This document shows, in pieces, positions 15,459 through 23,500 of a DNA stretch of 45,492 nucleotides. Every line of letters starts with the position of its first letter. Positions within the stretch are counted from its first letter, which is position 1. The notes beneath the pieces were generated by a model, which saw only the letters and a list, made by a program, of their open reading frames with translations, was not told where the DNA came from and searched no databases. The position numbers were made by a program, and so were the translations under genes. Origin of the DNA: Halanaerobium sp041694515 (GTDB lineage: Bacteria > Bacillota > Halanaerobiia > Halanaerobiales > Halanaerobiaceae); contig JASMSZ010000034.1 in assembly GCA_041694515.1 (NCBI GenBank), positions 1 to 45,492 on the forward strand. Reading direction: 5' to 3'.

Positions 15459-17447
15459 ATGTATAAATATAGAAAGATTATTATAATTGCACTGCTTTTA
15501 ATTTTAGCGTTTAGTTTCAAGTCAGCAGCCCAAAACAATTTTTTTCAAAACAAAGATGAGCATAATAATCTTCGTTTTGGAAATGAATATATAGTAATTG
15601 TAGTCAATCAGAATGAAAATTCTCAGGGTAGATTTGCTGTAGAAACTACCGGTGGAGCACCAGCAAGAGAAAATGATGATAATAAACCTTTAATCTATGG
15701 TCGCCCAAATCCCTGGACCTCATATACATCACTCTGGATTAATGGAGAAAAATATGTATTTGGTGGTACAACAGAAAGAAGAGCAGGTGATGGTGCAAAA
15801 TATGGTGAGGTGATTCAGGAGCCAACCGTAGAAAATAATCAAATAATCACTAAAACTCGTTTTGATAATATTGTAGTGGAGCAAATCCTGTCAATAGTAA
15901 AAAGTTCAACAACTGGTCTTGCAGATAGTGCTCAGATACAGTATCGAATTATTAATCAGGGTGATCAGGAAGAAAAGGTTGGTTTGAGAATGATGCTGGA
16001 TACAATGCTTGGAGAAAATGATGGAGCCCCTTTTAGATTAGGTGAAGACACTATTTCTACTGATAAGTTATATTATAGTAAACAGCTTGATGATTTTTGG
16101 CAGGCTTTTGATAGTGTTTCCAATCCTCAGGTTACATCTCAAGGATCATTTATTGGTCCGGATGTAAGTACACCTGATAGAGTTTATTTTTCTGACTGGG
16201 GTAGTCTGGCTGATGGTGTCTGGGATTTTGATTTTAATCCAGGTCAGGAATTTATTCGTAAAGGTGAATATGAGATTGATAGTGCTATGGCCATGTACTG
16301 GGTACCGGAGATTATTAAATCTGGGGAAACCAAAACTTATATTACCAAGTATGGTCTTGGTGGAATTACTATTGTTCCTGGAATTTTATCTCTTGGTGTT
16401 ACATCACCAGCCGAAGTTACTTTAGACGAAAATAATCAGAGCTTTCCTATTGTTGCGTATTTAGAGAATACATCTGAAATTAATGCTCGTAATGTATCAA
16501 TAAGAGTTGAACTACCTGATAACTTTAGTACTGAACAGATAAGCAGAAATATTGGTGATATGGCACCAGAAGACATATCACAAATAACCTGGAATGTTCG
16601 CGCTAATAATAGAAATAATCTTCCAGAAGAGATGACTTATCGAGTTATTGTGGATGCAGATAACACAGATTCTAATGAGGTGGAAAGAAGAGTTGAATTT
16701 TTAGGTCCACCTGAATTAAATGCTAATATTAATTTGATGGAAGATGTAGAATTAATTGATGGTAGATTAGAGCCAAATCCATTTCGAATTCAGGCTGAAA
16801 TTAATAATTCTGGAGAAACCTCTCTTTATGGAGTTGAAGCAGAACTGATTTTACCACCTGGATTAGTGACCGCAAGCAGTGAAAAAAGTAAAAAGTATCT
16901 GGGTATTTTAAGACAGAGAGAAAATATTAATATCAACTGGGCAATAGAAGCTTTAAGAGTTGATGGAACTCTGCCTTTTGCCTTAAAAGTAAGCGGCTTA
17001 AATAATTATCAGAAAACCATTGTTGAAGAAATAAACCTACCAGAATTAAAGCCTTTAATTCTACTTAAAGAAACTAAAGGGCAGCAGGATGAAAAATATT
17101 ATGCAGTTGATATTGTTGCTGCTAATATAGCTGAAGCGGAAAATATTAGTTTTGAGCTAAATTATAATAGTGACAAACTGTTATTGACACACATTTCACG
17201 TGGAGATTTCTTTGTCGGTGATAATAATTTGTTACCTTTTAACCAACCGGATAGATCTAAAATCGGAAAAGTTATATTTAATCAGGAATTTCCTTTTAAT
17301 AAAGCAAATGGTGTGATAGCTACAGTTCATTTTATGTTAAAAGAAGATAGGCCTGGAAGTATAAATATTAGTAATTTGAAGGCTGTAAATGGATCAGGAA
17401 ATACTTTTCAAATTGAGATTAGAAATAATTTAGAGGAGGAAAATTAA
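15459..17447 (+). CDS. secreted multidomain protein with C-terminal cohesin-like module
   Basis: A 662-residue exported protein of unknown function. The signal peptide spans about 1-24 (IIIIALLLILAFSFKSAAQ). The N-terminal region (about 30-305) looks all-beta, with YGRPNPWTSYTSLWINGEKY. Two Ig/CARDB-like beta domains follow (about 315-420 and 425-530), the second containing INNSGETSLYGVEAELILPPG. The C terminus (about 540-660) reads like a cohesin-type module: AENISFELNYNSDKLLLTHISRGDFF, GKVIFNQEFPF and a GVIATVHFMLKE strand. These domain calls are from pattern only. It lies 6 bases after tonB and immediately before an SLH gene, so it is probably a periplasmic or outer-membrane-associated partner of the TonB system. 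Confidence 0.65.
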   Translation: MYKYRKIIIIALLLILAFSFKSAAQNNFFQNKDEHNNLRFGNEYIVIVVNQNENSQGRFAVETTGGAPARENDDNKPLIYGRPNPWTSYTSLWINGEKYVFGGTTERRAGDGAKYGEVIQEPTVENNQIITKTRFDNIVVEQILSIVKSSTTGLADSAQIQYRIINQGDQEEKVGLRMMLDTMLGENDGAPFRLGEDTISTDKLYYSKQLDDFWQAFDSVSNPQVTSQGSFIGPDVSTPDRVYFSDWGSLADGVWDFDFNPGQEFIRKGEYEIDSAMAMYWVPEIIKSGETKTYITKYGLGGITIVPGILSLGVTSPAEVTLDENNQSFPIVAYLENTSEINARNVSIRVELPDNFSTEQISRNIGDMAPEDISQITWNVRANNRNNLPEEMTYRVIVDADNTDSNEVERRVEFLGPPELNANINLMEDVELIDGRLEPNPFRIQAEINNSGETSLYGVEAELILPPGLVTASSEKSKKYLGILRQRENININWAIEALRVDGTLPFALKVSGLNNYQKTIVEEINLPELKPLILLKETKGQQDEKYYAVDIVAANIAEAENISFELNYNSDKLLLTHISRGDFFVGDNNLLPFNQPDRSKIGKVIFNQEFPFNKANGVIATVHFMLKEDRPGSINISNLKAVNGSGNTFQIEIRNNLEEEN

Positions 17448-18182
17448 ATGTTGAATTATAAGAGTGTTTTTTTAGTAACGGTGTTATTAGTCTTAATTTT
17501 TAGTGCAGGTGCTCTGGCTCAACAGTTTGATGATGTACCCCGGGATCACTGGGCTTATGATAGTGTTCAGCTGCTGGCTGAAAAAGGATATTTAAGTTTA
17601 TATTCCGGTGAGGATTTTAATGGTGAGCAGCCGCTGACAAGATATGAAATGGCAGAAATAGTTGCCAATGTATTGAAAAACACTGCCAGTGGTTCAGTAT
17701 CTCAAAAACTTTCTGAAGAAGATGTTGATGTAATTAGAAAATTATCATTAGAATTTAGAGATGAGCTAGTTAAAGTTGCTGAAAGACAGAAAGAATTTGA
17801 ACAGAGACTAAATAATTTAGAAGACAAAAACCAGATTCAGGATGAAGATATAGCAAACATAAATGTTCGAGTTTCAAAAATGCAGGAAAAAGTTCAGAAA
17901 GTTCCAGGTTTAGAAGAGAGTGTAAATCAAATTAATAATCAGATTGCCAGTATAGAAGATAAACTAACTACTGTCCAGGAAGAAGGACTATCCGGAGATC
18001 AGCTCCAGGAACTGGAAGACAATCAGAGTATTAATAGGACAAGAATAGAGGAACTCGAAAACAGAATTAAAGAATTAGAGGCAGAAAAAGCCGCTGCCCA
18101 GGAAACCAAAAAAGATAGTAGTTCTTCGATAAATACTGGCTATATTCTTGGTGGTTTAGCTTTACTGGCCTTATTACTTTAA
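17448..18182 (+). CDS. SLH-domain coiled-coil protein with C-terminal hydrophobic tail
   Basis: A 244-residue exported protein. The signal peptide ends at ALA-QQ (residue 24). One SLH domain spans about 26-72 (FDDVPRDHWAYDSVQLLAEKGYL...PLTRYEMAEIVANVL). A coiled coil of about 130 residues follows, then a short Ser-rich stretch and a terminal hydrophobic segment GYILGGLALLALLL. SLH domains bind peptidoglycan-linked polymers. In diderm Firmicutes, OmpM-type proteins combine SLH, coiled coil and a beta-barrel to tether the outer membrane; this one has a hydrophobic tail in place of the barrel. It begins at the base after the preceding stop, so it is cotranscribed and probably co-translated. Confidence 0.85.
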   Translation: MLNYKSVFLVTVLLVLIFSAGALAQQFDDVPRDHWAYDSVQLLAEKGYLSLYSGEDFNGEQPLTRYEMAEIVANVLKNTASGSVSQKLSEEDVDVIRKLSLEFRDELVKVAERQKEFEQRLNNLEDKNQIQDEDIANINVRVSKMQEKVQKVPGLEESVNQINNQIASIEDKLTTVQEEGLSGDQLQELEDNQSINRTRIEELENRIKELEAEKAAAQETKKDSSSSINTGYILGGLALLALLL

Positions 18183-18228
18183 TTTCAGGCTAGAGTTGCA
18201 AAAATTATGATTAAGGAGCGTAGTCCAT

Positions 18229-18819
18229 ATGCCTAGGATTCATTTTAAAGAAATAATTCTATCTTTAGCTTTAATTATGATATTGAATGCAGTATTCTTA
18301 CCCTTTACGATGCCTGCTGCTGAGCTCAAAGCTGCTTCTATTGAAAAAGAAGATATCTATACCGGGTTGGGGCTTATGTTTTTGTTAGTTGTTCTTTCCG
18401 GTGATGGAGATAATAGGAATGATGAGGTTAGAAGTGATGATTTTCATAGTTATAAAAACTTTAGTGCAGAGGAAATAGAAATACTTGCCAGCATAATTAA
18501 TGCAGAAGCTAGAGGTGAAAGCTATAGGGGGAAAGTTGCGGTGGGAGCTGTGATTATTAACAGAGTTTATCATCCTTCTTTTCCAAATTCTATTAGAGAA
18601 GTTGTTTATCAATCCGGACAATTTACTCCTGTAGAAAATGGGATGATTAATTATTCTCCCAGGAGTGACTCATTTAAAGCTGCCTATGATGCAGTAAGTG
18701 GTCTGGACCCTAGCAAAGGAAGCCTGTATTTTTACAATCCAGCTAAGTCCAAAAACCCATCCTTTTTTGCCGACAGGGAAAAGGTTGTAACTATCGGAAA
18801 TCATGTGTTTTTAAAATAA
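18229..18819 (+). CDS. SleB/CwlJ-type cell wall hydrolase
   Basis: A 196-residue exported protein. A hydrophobic N terminus (about 8-30) is followed by a linker and a Hydrolase_2 (SleB/CwlJ) domain at about 80-196. The domain contains LASIINAEARGESYRGKVAVGAVIINRV, with the catalytic glutamate in NAEARGE, followed by QFTPVENG and YFYNPAKS. Relatives are lytic transglycosylase-like cortex or peptidoglycan hydrolases. CwlJ/SleB names imply germination, but the same domain serves vegetative wall remodelling. It lies 46 bases after the SLH gene with no terminator between, so it is probably the last gene of the exbB cluster. The ATG at 18229 follows AAGGAG. Confidence 0.9.
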   Translation: MPRIHFKEIILSLALIMILNAVFLPFTMPAAELKAASIEKEDIYTGLGLMFLLVVLSGDGDNRNDEVRSDDFHSYKNFSAEEIEILASIINAEARGESYRGKVAVGAVIINRVYHPSFPNSIREVVYQSGQFTPVENGMINYSPRSDSFKAAYDAVSGLDPSKGSLYFYNPAKSKNPSFFADREKVVTIGNHVFLK

Positions 18820-18946
18820 ATAATTAGGAACAAAATGGTCTTCGAACAATCTGTAATACAGTAAGGTTAAATTCTGTTGATAGCGGAAATTATAAAACTA
18901 TAAATATTATCTCCAACAAACCATTTGGTATAATTTCCTGGCTAAT

Positions 18947-18987
18947 AAAAAACCTCAACCAGTTTTTATTATCGGTTGAGGTTTTTT
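18947..18987. terminator. bidirectional terminator between sleB-like gene and gyrA-like gene
   Basis: A 14-bp perfect stem (18947-18960 and 18974-18987; core ACCTCAACC/GGTTGAGGT) is flanked by A6 on the left and T6 on the right, so it works on both strands for the convergent genes. The 127 bases before it (18820-18946) hold no recognisable gene. Confidence 0.88.
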
Positions 18988-19016
18988 ATGCATAATATTA
19001 ATATTGAATTAAACTT

Positions 19017-21401
19017 TTAATCAGTTTCAATTATTTTTTCTACAGCTACTATCTTTTCAAAATTTAAATCTTTTGTTACCTGATACATATTTCCACCGGC
19101 TGAGGTTTCAGGTATATCATTAACTCTAATTTTATTGATCTCTCCATTTTTAGCTGCAATAAGTATTTTCTCATTTTTAGCTGCTTTTACTGCTCCTGCT
19201 AATTTGTAATTTGTATTGGAGAAAATTCTTATTCCTTTACCATTCCTTTTCTGAGCTTTAAAACTTTTTAATCTAATTTTATTAGCTCTGCCATCATCAC
19301 TGATTGAGACTAAAAAATTTTCCTGATCAAAAGTGTTAAAGTACAGTACCTGATCATTTTTTCCTAAGTTTATCGCCTTACTACCCAGGGTATTGCGTCC
19401 GGTAGTTGAGAATGTGTCACCACTAAATCTAATCAAATAACCATTTTTGCTGACAACAATTAAATCCTGGACAGCATCAGTCTTTACAACATTAATCAGC
19501 TGATCATCATCTAATTTAATTGCTCTAATGTGGCTGTAATTTGTTCTGTATTCATCAGCATTACTTCTTTTAATTAAGCCTGATCTGGTAACAAATGTGT
19601 AATATTGATCTTCAGAGTCGCCTGTTTCTCTGGCCAAAATATTAAATGAGATAATATTTTCTTTCATTGGGATCTGAAGATATTTACTTAAATTATCACC
19701 GGTTGCCAGTCCGTGGTGTTCTTCAATATCATGAACCTGTAAATTATATACTTCTCCCCGATCACTAAAGAAGAGAAGTTGATCCAGGGACGAACCTTCA
19801 ACCGTTGAGATTAAATAATCGTTTTTGGCTGCTCTTAAATTTTTAAATTCATCATTTCTTTTTATAATTCCGCGATAGGAAAGGGAAAGAACTGCATTTT
19901 TTTCTTTAATTAAATCATCTTTAGTAATTTCTGCCTTGCTGTCATCAGCAATAATATCAGTCCTACGCTGATCGTTAAAACGTTTTTTGATTTCTTTTAA
20001 TTCTTCCCGAAGAACATTATTTAATTGATCTTTGTTATTTAAAATATTTTTATAGTACTTAATTTTTTCAGTAAGTTCTTCTCTTTCAGCCTCCAGTTTT
20101 TCAAATTCCATTCCGACCAGACGCTGCAGCTGCATCTCCAAAATTGACTGGGCCTGTTTTTCAGAGATCTTAAGAGACCTCATCAATTTATCTTTTGCTT
20201 CTTTTTTTGACTGAGAATTTCTGATTACCTGAATTACTATATCCAGTTCGTCAATAGCTTTTTTGAGACCCTCCAGTATATGATATCGGTTTTCGGATTT
20301 ATTTAAATTATATTCAGTATGATTTTTGATGACTTCTTTGCGAAAATCTAAAAAATGATTTAAAATTTCTAAAAGACCCATCACAACAGGTTTTTTATTA
20401 TTAAGTGCTAAAAGATTGATTCTAAAGTTATTCTGTAAATTAGTGTATTTATATAATCTGTTTAAAGTTAATTCTGGATCAGCACTGCTTTTTAACTCAA
20501 TAACAATGCGAATACCTTTCTTATCAGATTCATCTCTTAAATCAGAAACAGAAGATATTTTACCCTTATTAACCAGCTCAGCAATTTCTTCAATTAATTT
20601 AGCTTTATTAACTTGATAGGGAATTTCAGTAATTATTAAATTCTGATGTCTGCCCTCTTTTTCAATTTTACTTTTTGCTCTTAAAGTGATTTTCCCTTTA
20701 CCAGTCTCATAAGCAGATTTTATTCCATCATTTCCTATTATTGAAGCACCAGTTGGGAAATCAGGACCGGGTAGATGATTATTAATAATTGTCTCCAGGC
20801 GGGCATTAGGATAGTCTAACAGGTGGATCAGAGCGTCAATAACCTCTCCCAGATTATGAGGAGGGATAGAGGTACTCATTCCAACAGCAATACCGCTTGA
20901 GCCATTTACTAAAAGATTCGGTATCTTAGATGGTAATACTTCCGGTTCCTGGAGGCTGCCGTCAAAGTTATCGATAAAATTAACAGTTTCTTCATCTATA
21001 TTCTCTAACAGAGCTTCGGCAATTTCTGTTAATTTTGTTTCTGTATAACGCATAGCAGCAGCACTATCACCATCAATTGAACCAAAGTTGCCATGACCGT
21101 CAATTAACTGATATCGCTGGTTAAAATCCTGGGCCATCCTGACCATAGCATCATAAACAGCACTATCACCATGAGGATGGAACTTACCTAAAACCTCACC
21201 AACCAGGCGGGCTGATTTTTTGTGTGGTCTGTTATGAAGCAGCCCCAGCTCTCGGGCAGCAAAAAGTATTCTTCTGTGTACGGGTTTTAAACCGTCTCTA
21301 ACATCAGGCAGTGCTCTACCAATGATTACACTTAAGGAATAATTCAAATAAGCATCTTTCATTTTATCTTCAATTGCAATTGGGTAAATTTCTTCTTTCA
21401 T
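19017..21401 (-). CDS. type IIA topoisomerase subunit A (GyrA/ParC-like)
   Basis: A 794-residue DNA-cleavage subunit. Catalytic Y119 is in AAMRYTETK, and the quinolone-resistance region reads GKFHPHGDSAVYDAM with the usual sensitive residues S80 and D84. A coiled-coil gate and a C-terminal six-bladed domain (about 495-794) follow. GyrA would carry the GyrA box (QRRGGKG) at the start of the C-terminal domain; here that position (about 517-528) reads EFKNLRAAKND and no box is present. A related QKRNGKG is found late, at 717-723. So negative supercoiling is uncertain and a ParC-like role is possible. ATG 21401 follows GAGAGGAG. It is divergent from the B subunit. Confidence 0.9.
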   Translation of the reverse strand: MKEEIYPIAIEDKMKDAYLNYSLSVIIGRALPDVRDGLKPVHRRILFAARELGLLHNRPHKKSARLVGEVLGKFHPHGDSAVYDAMVRMAQDFNQRYQLIDGHGNFGSIDGDSAAAMRYTETKLTEIAEALLENIDEETVNFIDNFDGSLQEPEVLPSKIPNLLVNGSSGIAVGMSTSIPPHNLGEVIDALIHLLDYPNARLETIINNHLPGPDFPTGASIIGNDGIKSAYETGKGKITLRAKSKIEKEGRHQNLIITEIPYQVNKAKLIEEIAELVNKGKISSVSDLRDESDKKGIRIVIELKSSADPELTLNRLYKYTNLQNNFRINLLALNNKKPVVMGLLEILNHFLDFRKEVIKNHTEYNLNKSENRYHILEGLKKAIDELDIVIQVIRNSQSKKEAKDKLMRSLKISEKQAQSILEMQLQRLVGMEFEKLEAEREELTEKIKYYKNILNNKDQLNNVLREELKEIKKRFNDQRRTDIIADDSKAEITKDDLIKEKNAVLSLSYRGIIKRNDEFKNLRAAKNDYLISTVEGSSLDQLLFFSDRGEVYNLQVHDIEEHHGLATGDNLSKYLQIPMKENIISFNILARETGDSEDQYYTFVTRSGLIKRSNADEYRTNYSHIRAIKLDDDQLINVVKTDAVQDLIVVSKNGYLIRFSGDTFSTTGRNTLGSKAINLGKNDQVLYFNTFDQENFLVSISDDGRANKIRLKSFKAQKRNGKGIRIFSNTNYKLAGAVKAAKNEKILIAAKNGEINKIRVNDIPETSAGGNMYQVTKDLNFEKIVAVEKIIETD

Positions 21402-21440
21402 TATCGATCTCCTCTCAAATTAATCGTTTTCTGCTTATTT

Positions 21441-21470
21441 ATAATATCATTTTTATCATAGTTTTTGCAA
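21441..21470 (-). promoter_or_regulatory. probable promoter of the gyrA/parC-like gene
   Basis: On the minus strand, TTGCAA (21465-21470), 18-base spacer, TATTAT (21441-21446). It leaves a leader of about 30 bases before the ATG. Confidence 0.5.
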
Positions 21471-21508
21471 ATTTTAAACTGAATAGACTGGCATTCTAAG
21501 ATTCTCTT

Positions 21509-21517
21509 TGTTATAAT
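21509..21517 (+). promoter_or_regulatory. extended -10 promoter of the gyrB/parE-like gene
   Basis: TGTTATAAT is an extended -10 element (TGn plus a perfect TATAAT at 21512-21517), with no good -35 box. It lies 26 bases before the ATG at 21544. The 142-bp intergenic region is shared with the divergent subunit A gene. Confidence 0.55.
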
Positions 21518-21543
21518 AATGAAATGGAGGATGGTGAAGATCG

Positions 21544-23460
21544 ATGGATACACTTTTTGATAATGTAGATTATAATGCTGATCAGATACAGGTGCTTAAA
21601 GGTCTGGAAGCAGTTCGCAAAAGACCAGGAATGTATATTGGAAGTACAGGTATTCGAGGACTACATCACCTTGTCTGGGAAGTAGTAGATAATAGTATAG
21701 ATGAATTTTTAGCCGGAAATGGTGATCGAATTAAAGTCACAATTCACGAAGGTGAAGAAATTACAGTAGAAGATTTTGGGCGCGGAATACCTGCTGATAT
21801 TCACAAAGATACAGGTCTGCCAGCGGTTCAGGTAGTTTTAACAACCCTGCATGCTGGTGGTAAATTTAATAACAACAGTTATAAGGTCTCTGGTGGGCTG
21901 CACGGAGTTGGTGTTTCAGTTGTTAATGCACTCTCTTCAGAATTAACAATCACAACTCACTGGAAGGGCAATAAATATCAGCAGCACTATAAAAAAGGAA
22001 TCCCTGTTGATAAATTAAAAAAGTTAGGAAGTACAGACCGCAGTGGTACAGTAATTCGCTTTAAGCCAGATCCAGAAATTTTTACGGCTACAGAATTTAA
22101 GTATGAAAATTTAGTCCATCGTCTGCAGGAATCAGCTTATTTAAATAAAGATTTAACACTTATCCTGAGAGATGAGCGGGGGGGAGAAATTGAAGAAGAA
22201 GAATTTCAGTATGATGGTGGGATCAAGGCCTTTGTTGAATTTTTAAATAAAGATCGGAATGTGATTAATCAGGATATTATTTATTTTGAATCCAAACCTG
22301 ATGATTATGAGATAGAGATTGCAGTTCAATATAATGACGGTTATAATGAGCGAATTTTTTCTTATGCCAATAATATAAATACTGTTGATGGGGGTTATCA
22401 CCTGACCGGTTTTAAAACAGCTCTAACCAGAGCTATCAACAACTTTGCCAAAAATAATAATCAGCTGCCGGCAAAAATTCCCTCTTTAAACGGTAAAGAT
22501 GTCAGAGAAGGAATTACAGCGATAATTAATGTTAAATTACCTGAACCGCAGTTTGAAGGACAGACTAAGTCTAAGCTCGGAAATAGTGAAATTCGAAGTG
22601 TAGTAGAAAGTGAAGTCTATGAATATTTAAGTTTATATTTTGATACAAATCCGGATCTGGCAAAAAAGGTAATTGATAAGGCTGTTCAGGCAGTCAGAGC
22701 CCGTAAAGCTTCCAAAAAAGCAAGAGAGTTAACCAAAAGGAAAACAGCTCTTTCGTCTAATTCACTGCCCGGTAAACTTGCTGACTGCAGTAGTAAAAAG
22801 GCCGAAAAAAGTGAGCTTTTTATTGTTGAGGGGGATTCTGCCGGTGGTTCGGCTAAACAGGGTAGAGAACGCAAATTTCAGGCTATCTTACCGCTCAAAG
22901 GAAAGATACTGAATGTAGAAAGAGCTAGACTTGATAAAATTTTAAATAATAATGAAGTTGCTTCAATCATTACTGCCTTAGGAGCTGGGATTGGAGAAGA
23001 TTTTAATCTTAAAAAACTCCGCTACCACAAAATTATTATTATGACTGATGCCGATGTGGATGGAGCGCATATAGCCACTCTTATTTTGACCCTCTTTTAT
23101 CGATATATGCCGGAGCTAATTGATAATGGACATATTTATCTGGCCAAACCGCCTTTATATAAAGTAACAAAGCGTGGGAAAAGTCACTATTTATACAGTG
23201 ATCAGGAGTTAGAAGAATTTAGAGCTGATAATGAAGGCAGCAGTTTCTCTCTGCAGAGATATAAAGGTCTGGGAGAGATGAATCCGGAACAGCTGTGGGA
23301 TACAACTATGGATCCAGAAAACAGAGTCCTGCAGAAAGTTGAAATCGATGATGAAATTGAAGCTGATGATATTTTTACCCGTTTAATGGGTTCAAATGCT
23401 TCTTTAAGAAAAGAATTTATATTTAAAAATGCAGAACTTGCTCAAACTATTGATATCTAA
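21544..23460 (+). CDS. type IIA topoisomerase subunit B (GyrB/ParE-like)
   Basis: A 638-residue ATPase subunit. The GHKL ATP site has EVVDNSIDE (about 46-54), DFGRGIP and GLHGVGVSVVNALS. The transducer domain has QTKSKLGN. The TOPRIM domain has EGDSAGGSAKQGR and DADVDGAHI, and the C terminus has QRYKGLGEMNPEQLWDTTMDP. PLKGKILNVERARLDKIL is closer to GyrB than to typical Bacillus ParE wording. It lacks the 170-residue insertion of enterobacterial GyrB, as expected for Firmicutes. Its partner subunit is divergent across 142 bp rather than in the usual gyrBA or parEC operon. ATG 21544 follows GGTGA. Confidence 0.9.
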   Translation: MDTLFDNVDYNADQIQVLKGLEAVRKRPGMYIGSTGIRGLHHLVWEVVDNSIDEFLAGNGDRIKVTIHEGEEITVEDFGRGIPADIHKDTGLPAVQVVLTTLHAGGKFNNNSYKVSGGLHGVGVSVVNALSSELTITTHWKGNKYQQHYKKGIPVDKLKKLGSTDRSGTVIRFKPDPEIFTATEFKYENLVHRLQESAYLNKDLTLILRDERGGEIEEEEFQYDGGIKAFVEFLNKDRNVINQDIIYFESKPDDYEIEIAVQYNDGYNERIFSYANNINTVDGGYHLTGFKTALTRAINNFAKNNNQLPAKIPSLNGKDVREGITAIINVKLPEPQFEGQTKSKLGNSEIRSVVESEVYEYLSLYFDTNPDLAKKVIDKAVQAVRARKASKKARELTKRKTALSSNSLPGKLADCSSKKAEKSELFIVEGDSAGGSAKQGRERKFQAILPLKGKILNVERARLDKILNNNEVASIITALGAGIGEDFNLKKLRYHKIIIMTDADVDGAHIATLILTLFYRYMPELIDNGHIYLAKPPLYKVTKRGKSHYLYSDQELEEFRADNEGSSFSLQRYKGLGEMNPEQLWDTTMDPENRVLQKVEIDDEIEADDIFTRLMGSNASLRKEFIFKNAELAQTIDI

Positions 23461-23500
23461 TGATGTTTAAAATTTAATTGATATTTAAGGCGGTGATTTT

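Noticed and set aside
18843..18854. GAACAATCTGTA near the sleB-like stop, a possible SOS box
   Set aside because: The right half-site does not match GTTC/GTTT and the site is in a region between converging gene ends, with no promoter.
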